Source of the DNA: Hymenobacter lapidiphilus
GTDB lineage: Bacteria > Bacteroidota > Bacteroidia > Cytophagales > Hymenobacteraceae
Assembly: GCF_013377885.1 (NCBI RefSeq)
Contig: NZ_JABKAU010000021.1
Location: forward strand, 1 to 64,000
Length of the DNA: 64,000 bases
Reading direction: 5' to 3'
The notes below the pieces were generated by a model. The model had not been told where the DNA came from, ran no database searches, and worked only from the letters and a program-made list of their open reading frames with translations. The position numbers and the translations under genes are program-made. Positions 51,326 through 59,662 of the stretch are shown here, one piece after another; position 1 is the first letter of the stretch; every line of letters starts with the position of its first letter.

Positions 51326-51681
51326 GGGGAAGTATGTGAGAATCGGGTGAGAAAAGATAAAGCAGGAGTAGTACCCTGGTTTACTGCCAATGCCCCGGTC
51401 GTGTTGCCAGGAGCGGCCGGGCCCAATGTGCGCCTGCCCGGATTTATGTATCTTTCTTATAACCCAAGCCAGTTATGGCAGCCCCGGGCCTGGAGTTTAG
51501 CCGCTTTATATTGTAGCATGTAAACATGGAGTGTAGCGCGCACCAACCGAAGCGCTAGCTTGATATATGTGTCCTGGAGCGCAGGTGGTTGTAGATATTG
51601 ATGTGCCAAGCCGGAGCTTTGCTTCGCGGTCCTGCAGTTCGCGCTATGCACCTGTGGTCTGCTTTTACACAAGTCCTGTAT
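51326..51681. other. 356-bp gap upstream of the response regulator
   Basis: No gene or repeat supported. Contains AT-rich patches (for example near 51505-51520) that could hold regulatory sequence for the divergent DUF2945-like and response-regulator genes. Confidence 0.45.
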
Positions 51682-52350
51682 ATGTCTGTTTCTTCTGTAT
51701 CTGAAACCGTTATCAGCTTACTATTGGTCGATGATCACCCGATGATAGTAGAGGGCATCCGGCAAATGCTGCTGCCTGAAGCCGATTTGCAGGTAGTAGC
51801 CCAGGCTAATGGGGGGGAGCAGGCGCTGGAGCTGCTCGAAGTCCACCCGCATGTACGCGTGGTCCTGCTCGACCTGAGCATGCCCGGTATGAGCGGTATT
51901 GAGCTGGCCCGCGCCATTCGGGCAGGCTGGCCCAATGCGCGGGTGCTGGCCCTAAGCATGTTTCATGACCATACCACGGTAGCCGAAGTGCTGGAGGCCG
52001 GCGGGGCGGGCTATGTGCTTAAAACGGCCAGCCGCACCGAACTGAGCACTGCCATCCGGCAGGTAGCGGCGGGCGGCACCTACTTCAGCCAGGATGTGGC
52101 CGACACACTGCTCCAGTGCCAGCAGATTGCTGCCGGCCTGGAGGCCGCCCGTCCGCCTGCCATCACCCCCCGCGAGCGGGAAATTCTGCAGCTTGTGGCC
52201 CGCGAGCACTCCAATCTGGAAATAGCCGAAGCCCTGTTTATCAGCGAACGGACAGTGGAAACCCACCGTCGTAACCTGCTGGCGAAAACCAACTCCAAAT
52301 CGGTGGTAGGCCTGATTCAATACGCCATCCGCCACAACCTGCTTGCGTAG
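51682..52350 (+). CDS. NarL/LuxR-family response regulator (orphan)
   Basis: A 222-residue two-component regulator. Receiver domain (about 12-130): LLLVDDHPMIVEG (acidic pair Asp and phosphate pocket), VVLLDLSMPGMSG with the phospho-acceptor Asp, LALSMFHDHTTV, GAGYVLKTASRTEL. LuxR-type HTH (about 155-220): PREREILQLVAREHSNLEIAE, LFISERTVETHRRNLLAKTN. No histidine kinase is adjacent, so the partner is elsewhere. Start chosen at ATG 51682, immediately ahead of the receiver domain. A strong terminator follows. Confidence 0.93.
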   Translation: MSVSSVSETVISLLLVDDHPMIVEGIRQMLLPEADLQVVAQANGGEQALELLEVHPHVRVVLLDLSMPGMSGIELARAIRAGWPNARVLALSMFHDHTTVAEVLEAGGAGYVLKTASRTELSTAIRQVAAGGTYFSQDVADTLLQCQQIAAGLEAARPPAITPREREILQLVAREHSNLEIAEALFISERTVETHRRNLLAKTNSKSVVGLIQYAIRHNLLA

Positions 52351-52373
52351 CAGCTACTGAGCCGCCAGCCCAA

Positions 52374-52431
52374 ACACCCGCCCCGCAACCAGACACCTTT
52401 CAAAGGAGATGTCCGGTTGCGGGGCGGGTGT
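52374..52431 (+). terminator. Terminator after the response regulator
   Basis: ACACCCGCCCCGCAACC pairs with GGTTGCGGGGCGGGTGT, a strong GC-rich stem with a loop of about 24 bases. Confidence 0.85.
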
Positions 52432-52740
52432 CTTCGGTGTATTGTGCCCGGCAAGTACCTGCATGCCACCCCAGCGGGGCTGCGGCCTAACAGTCATAGG
52501 GTTAGTTATTTGGTAGATGATGTAGAACGATGCCTACGTGCTAGCACGTATTTTTTACTCTAATGGCAGGATGTTTTAGATTTTATCAATAAAAAATGTA
52601 CCTTGGTATCATTCAATTGAATAAAAATATCGTCATGTTGTTGGGCGCTACTTCAAAGCCGTTTTCTGCAGGCGGCGGCACCCTGGCTAACGAGAACACC
52701 TCTCTGCTACGCTTCTACTCATATCAAACTTCCTGCTGCC
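52432..52740. other. AT-rich intergenic stretch
   Basis: About 300 bases between the response-regulator terminator and a 64-residue frame. Low GC (for example ATTTTATCAATAAAAAATG at about 52578). A near-consensus TACCTTGG at about 52598 may be a -7 element. No repeat or gene supported. Confidence 0.45.
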
Positions 52741-52935
52741 ATGTCATCAAAAATCCTCTCCTTCATTTGCCACGTACCAGCAATGAGTGCCGGGGCTCAT
52801 GCTGCTGCTGCTGCTGCTGCCACAAACCGTAAATCTGCTCCGCGTAAAACCGAAAACTCCACTCCCAGCGGGCACTTCGCGGCCATTTACGAGAACGAGC
52901 GGTTCGTGCGCTTTAAGTATATGCACAATAACTAG
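52741..52935 (+). CDS. Small protein with a GCT-repeat alanine tract, unknown
   Basis: A 64-residue frame beginning MSSKILSFICHVPAMSAGAH and then seven consecutive Ala residues encoded mainly by a run of GCT codons (about 52798-52821). A basic middle (TNRKSAPRKTE) and an aromatic C-terminus (FVRFKYMHNN) follow. No domain, export signal or membrane segment. The run of GCT is a trinucleotide microsatellite that could vary in length. Starting codon and translation are unproven, but the start is at a reasonable distance from an AT-rich leader. Confidence 0.45.
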   Translation: MSSKILSFICHVPAMSAGAHAAAAAAATNRKSAPRKTENSTPSGHFAAIYENERFVRFKYMHNN

Positions 52936-53081
52936 CCATACGCTAACTCCGCCTTGAGTGGTTGAGCCAGGTAAACCGGCACCGTGCTTCCGTTGGGAGG
53001 CGCGGTGCCCTGGTGTTGGGGGCACAGGCAGGCAGCCCGGCAAATGGGGTAACTTGCCGGCTCGTTCATCGTTTTGTGTGC

Positions 53082-55139
53082 ATGATTCAGCTTTTGCTTT
53101 GCCGGACCACCTGGTTTCTTTCCTTGTTTTTTCTGCTGTCAGCCAGCGCCCAGGCCCAGCCGGGCGGCCCGTTACTGCCCGATGCTTCGGCCTGGTACGG
53201 GGTAGTGGCGCGTAGCAGCGGCCGCTCGCTCGATATTGCCAATGCCTCGGCCGAAGCTGGGGCCGCCGCGGTGCAGTGGGAGTTCACGCACACCGATAGC
53301 CAGCAGTGGCGCTTCGTGCCGGCTTCGGCGGGCAGCGAGTTCTTCCGGATTGTTGTGCGCCACACCGGCCAATGCCTCACCCTCACCGGCCCCGAAGAAA
53401 ACGCGCCCCTTAGCCAGCGCCCCTGGGACGGCAGCTTTTACCAGCAGTGGAAACTGGTTCCTTCGGGGCCGCTGGGCAGCTTTATGCTCGTCAGCCGGGG
53501 CAACGACAAGTGCGCTGCACTGGCGGCGGCCGACAAGTTTAATGGCACGCCCATGGTGGGCCAGAAACCCCAGAACCGCGCCTCGCAACAGTGGAAGCTG
53601 TTTAAGCTGCGCCTGAACCTGGACCCCTCGCTGCCCGGCTTTGGCGTACCCGAGCCGTTGCTGAGCCTGAACACGCCCACCGGCAACGAGCTGCAGCCCG
53701 TGGTAGCACCCGATGGCAATACCCTGTACTTCAGCCGCACCCGCTTTGCTGGCAACACCGAGGGCGTTACCGAATCGGGCGACATTTGGGTGAGTACTTC
53801 GGCCAACAATGGCCGTACCTGGGCCCCGGCTACCCGCTTCGATGTGCTCAATACCAGCCAGCACAACGGTGTGATGAGCGTGGTAGAAGAAGGCAAGGCC
53901 CTGATAGTGCGCGGCAGCTACGGGCGCGACGGCTCGTTTCAGGATGCAGGCCTGAGCAAGGTGCCGCGCAGCGTATCGGCCAAGAAAAACCGGCCGCAGG
54001 AAGTGGAAGTGGCCAACTACTACTCGGCCGGCCCGGCAACCGGCTTCTTTATGAGCCCCGATCAGCAGATTTTGCTGCTGAGCCTGGAGCGCAGCGACTC
54101 GGAAGGTGCCAACGACCTGTACGTGAGCCGGCCCACGCCCAGCGGCCTCTGGACCCAGCCGCTCAACCTGGGAGCCGTCATCAACTCGCCGGGTTTCGAC
54201 TTTGCTCCCTGGCTTTCCAGTGATGGCAAGACGCTGTACTTCAGCTCTTACGGCCATGCCGGCTACGGTGGCTCCGATATTTTTGTGAGCACCCGCCTCG
54301 ATGATTCCTGGACCAGCTGGACTGAGCCGCGCAACCTGGGCTTTCCCATCAACGGGCCCGGCTTCAATGCCTACCTGAGCCTGTCGGCGGATGAGAAGCA
54401 GGCGTTTTTCTCCTCCACTGCCTCGGTAAATGGCCCCGCCGACCTATTCCGCACCGCTACGGGTACCAAGCCGGCCGCTCCCGATACAGTGGTGGCCCCG
54501 CCGGTAGCCGTGGTTACGCCCACCCCCGCCACGCCCCGCACGCTGCTCACGGGCCGCACGCTCGATGCCAAAACCAATAAGGCTCTGGCTACCCAGGTGC
54601 AGGTAAACCGCCTGGGCAACGATTTGCTATTCAATGCCACCGCCCGTACCGATGTAGCGCTGGGCGCTTTCCAGATGACGCTGCCGCCCGGTCGTTACCG
54701 CATTCAGGCTACCCGCGTAGGCTACCTCACCGCCACCGACACTATTACCATGACTGGTTCGCGCAGTATCGAACTGACGCTGGTACCGGCTGCCGTGGGC
54801 TCCAGCCTGGAGCTGCCGACGCTCATTTTTGCCCAGGGCAAGTTTACGCTGCTGCCGGCCTCCTACACCGAGCTCAACCGCTTGGCCCGCACCCTCGAAG
54901 ACAACCCCATGGTGAACATCCGTCTCGAAGGCCACACCGACAACCAGGGCAGCGCCGACCTCAACGTAAAGCTGTCGGAAGACCGCGTGAACGAGGTAAA
55001 GCGCTACCTCGTGAGCCGGGGTGTAGCCGAGCGGCGCATCAGCACGATAGGTTTGGGCGGCAGCCGTCCGCGGGCCTCCAACGCCCAGGAGAACACCCGT
55101 AAGCTCAACCGCCGCGTCGAGTTCACCATTGTGAAGTAG
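53082..55139 (+). CDS. OmpA-family protein with ricin-type and PD40 repeats
   Basis: A 685-residue envelope protein. Signal peptide about 1-24 (cut near SAQAQ). Residues about 30-175 hold three ricin-type QxW segments (DSQQWRFV, FYQQWKLV, ASQQWKLF). Residues about 185-460 contain WD40/PD40-type repeats (for example GNTLYFSRTR, GKTLYFSSYGH). A CarboxypepD_reg domain lies at about 495-570. The C-terminus (580-685) is an OmpA peptidoglycan-binding domain with EGHTDNQGSADLN, LSEDRVNEVKRYL and RKLNRRVEF. It may link a glycan-binding surface module to peptidoglycan. Its precise ligand is unknown. Confidence 0.88.
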   Translation: MIQLLLCRTTWFLSLFFLLSASAQAQPGGPLLPDASAWYGVVARSSGRSLDIANASAEAGAAAVQWEFTHTDSQQWRFVPASAGSEFFRIVVRHTGQCLTLTGPEENAPLSQRPWDGSFYQQWKLVPSGPLGSFMLVSRGNDKCAALAAADKFNGTPMVGQKPQNRASQQWKLFKLRLNLDPSLPGFGVPEPLLSLNTPTGNELQPVVAPDGNTLYFSRTRFAGNTEGVTESGDIWVSTSANNGRTWAPATRFDVLNTSQHNGVMSVVEEGKALIVRGSYGRDGSFQDAGLSKVPRSVSAKKNRPQEVEVANYYSAGPATGFFMSPDQQILLLSLERSDSEGANDLYVSRPTPSGLWTQPLNLGAVINSPGFDFAPWLSSDGKTLYFSSYGHAGYGGSDIFVSTRLDDSWTSWTEPRNLGFPINGPGFNAYLSLSADEKQAFFSSTASVNGPADLFRTATGTKPAAPDTVVAPPVAVVTPTPATPRTLLTGRTLDAKTNKALATQVQVNRLGNDLLFNATARTDVALGAFQMTLPPGRYRIQATRVGYLTATDTITMTGSRSIELTLVPAAVGSSLELPTLIFAQGKFTLLPASYTELNRLARTLEDNPMVNIRLEGHTDNQGSADLNVKLSEDRVNEVKRYLVSRGVAERRISTIGLGGSRPRASNAQENTRKLNRRVEFTIVK

Positions 55140-55186
55140 GCATCCTGGGCCGCCCGGCGCGGCGGCTCCGCTGTTCCACTACTGAT

Positions 55187-56092
55187 ATGCACGCCATCGT
55201 TCATCGCGAAATTGCTCTGCCCAACCTGCCCTCCGCTTCGGGGGCCGAGCTGGTAGGCAACGCGCTGTACGTTATCGGCGACGACTCGCCCTGGCTTTAC
55301 CGGCTCGATGCGGCCACACTGGCCACAGACAAGGCTACGGCCCTGTTCGAAACGGCCCATTTCAGCCAGGGACGCATTCCCAAGCACCTCAAACCCGACC
55401 TGGAGTGCCTGACCATTATTTGTGCTGCCGACGGTGAAACCGGGCTGCTGGCCCTGGGCTCGGGTGCCACACCGGCCCGCGAGCAGGGCTACTGGGTGCC
55501 GCTGACTGGCCCCGAAAACTTGCCCGGCAGCGTGTACCCGTTAAGTATGGCGGGTCTGTACGCGGCATTGCGGCCGCATCTGCCGGCCGGTGCCACGCTC
55601 AACCTGGAAGCTGCCGCCGCTACCACCACCGAGCTGTTGCTGTTGCAGCGCACAGTGGGGGCAGCCGTTGGCGGTAACCTGTTGTTTCGGCTGCCGCTGG
55701 CTGCCACGCTGGCTTTTCTGTACCGCCGGCAGCCTTCGCCGCCCCCGGTGCGGGTGCAACGTTTTCAGCTTCCAACCATTGACGGGAAGCCGGCCGGTTT
55801 TTCGGGTGCTGCCTGGTTTGCGGGCCGGCTGTTTGTAACGGCATCGGTAGAAGACACGGCCGACGCCGTGCTCGACGGGGCTGTGCTGGGCTCGTTTGTG
55901 GGCGTGCTGCCTCCCAAAGCGGGCGCTGCGGCGCTGGCCCGCCTGATGTGGCCCGATGGCCGGCCTTACTTGGGCAAGGTGGAAAGCGTAGCCGTGCGCC
56001 GCCAGGTAGCTCGCGGCCACTTCGAGCTGCTGCTGGTAACCGACGACGACACTGGCGGCTCGACGGCCGTATTGGCTGAGCTCGTTGTCTAA
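55187..56092 (+). CDS. DUF6929-like beta-propeller-like protein
   Basis: A 301-residue soluble protein with no export signal. It has repeated beta-rich blocks: NALYVIGDDSPWLYRLD near the N-terminus, ECLTIICAADGETGLLALGSG, LNLEAAAATTTELLLLQR, SGAAWFAGRLFVTASVEDTA, and a C-terminal KVESVAVRRQVARGHFELLLVTDDDTGGS. The pattern matches what I recall of DUF6929, a presumed propeller family of unknown function. It follows the OmpA-type gene by 47 bases on the same strand; co-transcription is possible. Confidence 0.75.
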   Translation: MHAIVHREIALPNLPSASGAELVGNALYVIGDDSPWLYRLDAATLATDKATALFETAHFSQGRIPKHLKPDLECLTIICAADGETGLLALGSGATPAREQGYWVPLTGPENLPGSVYPLSMAGLYAALRPHLPAGATLNLEAAAATTTELLLLQRTVGAAVGGNLLFRLPLAATLAFLYRRQPSPPPVRVQRFQLPTIDGKPAGFSGAAWFAGRLFVTASVEDTADAVLDGAVLGSFVGVLPPKAGAAALARLMWPDGRPYLGKVESVAVRRQVARGHFELLLVTDDDTGGSTAVLAELVV

Positions 56093-56286
56093 ATCAGCAG
56101 TTTTGTGGTCGTTTCCTGGAGGGGAGCAGAAGCGCTGGTTTGTAATTCGGAGGCTGTAAATCGGGCTTCCATTGGATTGAAAATCAATAGTTGAACTGAG
56201 CTTAGGAATAGTGTAGCTCAGGGAATTATCCAGCGGATAGGGGTGTTTTTTCGGGGTTACTATTCTGCCATCTTTTCCCCGATTTT

Positions 56287-56565
56287 ATGTTGTTGCTTCC
56301 CACCCGTTTTATGTACCCCGTAAGTGCCGTGCAGCTACAGGAGCGGCAGGGCTTACTACCCGCCGAGTTTCTGCCTGCCATCGAACAATTGCGTCCTTTC
56401 CTCGAAAAAGAGCAGGCCTACGGTGAAATATGCACTACCACCGCCGAGTCGGCAAAGGGCCGGACGCTGCTGGTGTCGTACCGCAAAAGCTATGCACCCG
56501 AACAGGGGTTCGTGGTCGAAATTCTGGATATTGAAGTGGTGGCCCCGCTGGCTCGGGCAGCGTAG
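56287..56565 (+). CDS. Small conserved-looking protein, unknown
   Basis: A 92-residue soluble protein (MYPVSAVQLQERQGLLPAEF after a possible alternative start at 56311) with helical segments and LVSYRKSYAPEQGFVVEIL near the C-terminus. No domain is recognised. A strong terminator follows 25 bases later, suggesting a genuine short transcript. Confidence 0.55.
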   Translation: MLLLPTRFMYPVSAVQLQERQGLLPAEFLPAIEQLRPFLEKEQAYGEICTTTAESAKGRTLLVSYRKSYAPEQGFVVEILDIEVVAPLARAA

Positions 56566-56589
56566 GGGTCGGTTCACGTGCCTCAACAG

Positions 56590-56624
56590 AAACGCCCGTT
56601 TCCTTTGGAAGCGGGCGTTTTTTG
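56590..56624 (+). terminator. Hairpin terminator
   Basis: AAACGCCCG(TTTCC) pairs with (GGAAG)CGGGCGTTT, followed by a T-run, between the small gene at 56287 and the convergent membrane-protein gene. Confidence 0.85.
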
Positions 56625-56678
56625 CTTAGTTCACTGCTTCATCTGGTAGAAAGCTATTGGCTTAAATCTGTCAGCTTC

Positions 56679-57779
56679 CTAAGAGTTGCGCCGCCAGATA
56701 AAGCCGTCGAGCACATAATGGGTGGCCTGGGGCAGCGCCAGTAGCGGCACCAGCAGCGTCAAGGCAGCAGAGTCGGCCAGGGCGGGCAGCTGCTGGAACC
56801 AGCCGAATACGGCCGCGTGCTCCCGCCATACCAACCCGTCCCAGAGGCCTTCTTCCAGCAGGGCAAACGCAATCAGGCTGCCCAAAAACAGCAGCACGCC
56901 GTAGCGGCCCTGCCACCAGTTGGGCTGTTGGGCGGCTGGTTTGGAAGCTGGCTTGGAAGCTGACGTCTGGCTACTGATCCAGACCAAAGCCAGATAGGGA
57001 ATGCCGTGGGCCACTACGTTGAGTAGCGTGAACACCAAATCGGCGTTGAACACCACGATGCCCACGTACCAGGAGGCCGCCGTGCCCAGCAGCAACAGGT
57101 TGCGGGGCCAGTTGAGTTGCTTGGTGCGGTGCCATTGCCGCGCCTCTTTCAGCAGGTAAGTCGCTAGTAATCCAAGGTACAGCACCCCCAACAGCAGCCG
57201 GCCGGCGGGCCAGTCGTGCTGCACAAAATCACCCTCGACGAACCAATTGAAATTGCGTGGGGGCGACAAATGCCACCAAAGTAAGGGGTAGAGCGTGGCA
57301 GCGTAAACCAGGATGGCATCGAGGTGGCGGCCGGGGGCTTCGGGCTCGAAACGGCTGTAGAGCCGCAGGAACCCGTATTGCTGCCGGACGAAGTGGAATA
57401 CCGCTGTGTAGGCCAGCACCCGCCAGAACCACAGGCTGCCGCCCAGCGCGTGCAGTCCCACCCCCACCACGTAGCAGCCCAGCGGCACGGCCCAAAGCAA
57501 AGTGCCAAACCGCTGCCGCCGCGCCTTGTCGAAGTAGGTGCGAAACAGCGTGCTGTACACGTGGGCCACATCAATGAGCACCACCAGCCCCACCCAGGCC
57601 CACAGCGGCATGGCCGCAGCCGTCCGCAACGTGGGGGGCAAGGCGGCTACCATCACCAAAGCCAGAAATGGCGGGGCCAGAATCCAGAGCCCATCAAAGC
57701 GGGCCGACCGAATCCAGGGTTGGCTGGCGGCAGGCGGCGGTGGGGCAACGGGAGCAACCGGGGCGGGGTGAGTAAGCAT
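56679..57779 (-). CDS. Polytopic membrane protein with four candidate metal-binding histidines
   Basis: A 366-residue membrane protein with about nine to ten helices. Histidines sit in or near membrane segments: His73 (VAHVYSTLF), His129 (AVFHFVRQQYGF), His258 (VVAHGIPYLALVW) and His354 (QATHYVLDGFIWR). Their spacing recalls membrane metalloenzymes such as the Brp/Blh carotenoid oxygenases or di-iron membrane desaturases, but that is an inference; I do not recognise a family. It begins 30 bases downstream of the FAD-protein stop, at the end of the polyamine-related unit, and so is likely co-transcribed with it. Confidence 0.75.
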   Translation of the reverse strand: MLTHPAPVAPVAPPPPAASQPWIRSARFDGLWILAPPFLALVMVAALPPTLRTAAAMPLWAWVGLVVLIDVAHVYSTLFRTYFDKARRQRFGTLLWAVPLGCYVVGVGLHALGGSLWFWRVLAYTAVFHFVRQQYGFLRLYSRFEPEAPGRHLDAILVYAATLYPLLWWHLSPPRNFNWFVEGDFVQHDWPAGRLLLGVLYLGLLATYLLKEARQWHRTKQLNWPRNLLLLGTAASWYVGIVVFNADLVFTLLNVVAHGIPYLALVWISSQTSASKPASKPAAQQPNWWQGRYGVLLFLGSLIAFALLEEGLWDGLVWREHAAVFGWFQQLPALADSAALTLLVPLLALPQATHYVLDGFIWRRNS

Positions 57780-57809
57780 GGCAGTCGAAAATACGAGGCG
57801 CGGCGGAAG

Positions 57810-59468
57810 TTACGCCGGAGTCGGGCGCCGGGCGGCCTGCACTTCCCGCGCCGCCCGCTGGCCCTGTGCGAAGCCTTCCTCGAAGATCGAGATGCCACTC
57901 AGGTCGGTGTGGGCGAAGAAAAGCTGGTTCTGCCAGGGCCGGGCCGCCGCGGCGCGGGCCCCGCCCCACAGAAAGCCGGGCGTGGGCGCTACCATACCGT
58001 GGCCCCATACCCACACGTCGGCGCGCAAAACCTGGGCCGTGAGGCCGTGGTGGGCAGTTTCCAGCTCGGCCAGCGCCTGGCGCACCCACTCGTCGTAGCT
58101 GGTTTGGTAGGCTTGCCGGCGGGCGGCTTCGGGGCTGGCGTCCGACAACGGCCGGTACCAGGTAACCACCCGCGCGCCGGCATCGGTCTGGCTCAGGCTT
58201 TGGTGGCCGGCATCCACGTAACCCACCGAATCGGTGCCGTAGAGCACATTATCCCAGCTCAGGGGCTGGCCGGGGCCCTGCGGCAGGCCTTCTACAGTGA
58301 GATTGACCACCACCCAGGGCACGCGGTGGACGGGCAGCGGGCGGTGGGCGGCGGCGGGCAGCCCCGCCAGCAACCGCTCGGTAATGAACAGCGGCGTGGC
58401 CATTAGTACTTGCCGGGCCGTTACGCGGGTGGTCTGTTTCGTGGCCACGTCGTAGCAATCCACGGCCAGGCCGGTGGGCGTTTGGTGCAGGGCGAAGGCT
58501 ACCGTATCGGGGCGGATGGAGGACTGAGCCTGCCGACGTAGCTGCTCTACCAGAAAACCGTTGCCGGCCGGCCAGGTCAGCACATCGGCCCCGTTGGCGT
58601 TGTGGGCGCGACCCTTACGGGCGGCAAAGTAGTGTAGCCCCGCCCAGGCCGATACCTGGGCGGCCGTGGCCCCATAATCGTCGCGGCAGCTGTAGTCGAA
58701 GTACCAGCGCAGGTGCGGACTGGTGAAGCCCTGCTCATCGAGCCAGGCAGCAAACGGCTGCTCATCGAGGCGTCGGAACTGCTCATCCTGCGACGATGCT
58801 TCCAACGGAATCACAAAAGCGTCGCGCCCGTCGGTGCCCACTGTCTGGCGCAGTTCCTCGATGAGGGCGAAGAAACGAGCTATCTGTTCCTTTTCGGCCG
58901 GCGGCACGCCTAGTTCAGGCACCAGCCCGTTTTGCCAGTGGCCTTTTATAAAAAGCCGCTCCTCCAGGTCGTGGCAGAGGTAATATTCGTTGTAAATGGG
59001 CAGGTCGGAAGCTGCATCGGTGCCAGTGATAACGCCCGCGTCGCGCAGAAACGCCAGTAGTTCGTGGTTGCGTGGGTCGGGTACGGGCAGGTAGTGGGCG
59101 CCCCAGGGGTAGGCCGATACGCCGTTGTGACCGGCGCGCGAGTTGCCGCCGGGCTGCTCATCCAATTCTACCAGCAGCACCTGCCCGGGTTGCAGCCCCT
59201 GGCGCTCCAGTTCCCGCCGGGCCGTCAGGCCAGCTACGCCGCCGCCCACAATCAGCACTTCTACTGCCTCGGTGCGGGTGGGATCGGGCAGCCGGGCCGG
59301 GTCGCGCAGCAGGTGCCCGGTGGCGTGGTTGGCCCCGTGCATACTGCCTCGGATATGGCTGCGACGGGAGCCCGGCGCGCACGAATGCAGCCCCGCCAGC
59401 GGCGCCAGCAGCAGCCCCGCGCTTCCCATAGCAGCGCGTTGCAGAAAATGACGGCGGGAGGAAGGCAT
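57810..59468 (-). CDS. Tat-exported FAD-dependent amine-oxidase-like protein
   Basis: A 552-residue flavoprotein. Twin-arginine signal (RRHFLQRAAMGSAGLLLAP) with a Cys at LHSC (Cys30), so it may be a Tat-exported lipoprotein. FAD-binding VEVLIVGGGVAGLTARREL (residues 70-88) and GGNSRAGHNGVSAYPWGAHY (about 107-126); the C-terminal FAD contact is near DLSGISIFEEGFAQGQRAAR. Resembles NAD(P)/FAD-type flavin amine oxidoreductases. With the neighbouring spermidine-synthase-like and SpeD-like proteins, an amine or polyamine-type substrate in the envelope is plausible but unproven. Confidence 0.85.
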   Translation of the reverse strand: MPSSRRHFLQRAAMGSAGLLLAPLAGLHSCAPGSRRSHIRGSMHGANHATGHLLRDPARLPDPTRTEAVEVLIVGGGVAGLTARRELERQGLQPGQVLLVELDEQPGGNSRAGHNGVSAYPWGAHYLPVPDPRNHELLAFLRDAGVITGTDAASDLPIYNEYYLCHDLEERLFIKGHWQNGLVPELGVPPAEKEQIARFFALIEELRQTVGTDGRDAFVIPLEASSQDEQFRRLDEQPFAAWLDEQGFTSPHLRWYFDYSCRDDYGATAAQVSAWAGLHYFAARKGRAHNANGADVLTWPAGNGFLVEQLRRQAQSSIRPDTVAFALHQTPTGLAVDCYDVATKQTTRVTARQVLMATPLFITERLLAGLPAAAHRPLPVHRVPWVVVNLTVEGLPQGPGQPLSWDNVLYGTDSVGYVDAGHQSLSQTDAGARVVTWYRPLSDASPEAARRQAYQTSYDEWVRQALAELETAHHGLTAQVLRADVWVWGHGMVAPTPGFLWGGARAAAARPWQNQLFFAHTDLSGISIFEEGFAQGQRAAREVQAARRPTPA

Positions 59469-59511
59469 GGGGTATTGAATAAAGGATTTGGTAGAACAAT
59501 TAACGCGGCAC

Positions 59512-59635
59512 TGTCATGCTGAGCGAAGGCGCAGCCGCAGTCGAAGCATCTCTACTGTAATGGTAATCCAAACGTCATAATTACTAATGCGGTAGAGATG
59601 CTTCGACTGCGGCTGCGCCTTCGCTCAGCATGACA
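59512..59635. repeat. Perfect 44-bp inverted repeat inside the polyamine operon
   Basis: Arms 59512-59555 and 59592-59635 are exact complements (TGTCATGCTGAGCGAAGGCG and onward) around a 36-base loop. It fills the gap between the spermidine-synthase stop and the FAD-protein start in an otherwise tight operon. Member of the GTCAT-C-TGAGCGAAG family seen at 4294, 26869 and 39250. Confidence 0.92.
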
Positions 59636-59662
59636 CCATTTTACTATCAGCCTTTATCAACC

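Noticed and set aside
52596-52832. 78-residue plus-strand frame
   Set aside because: Out of frame with the 52741 gene, with a poly-Cys stretch from the GCT run and no other support.
53172-54257. 361-residue minus-strand open frame
   Set aside because: Antisense to the ricin-PD40-OmpA gene, whose domains are clear on the plus strand.
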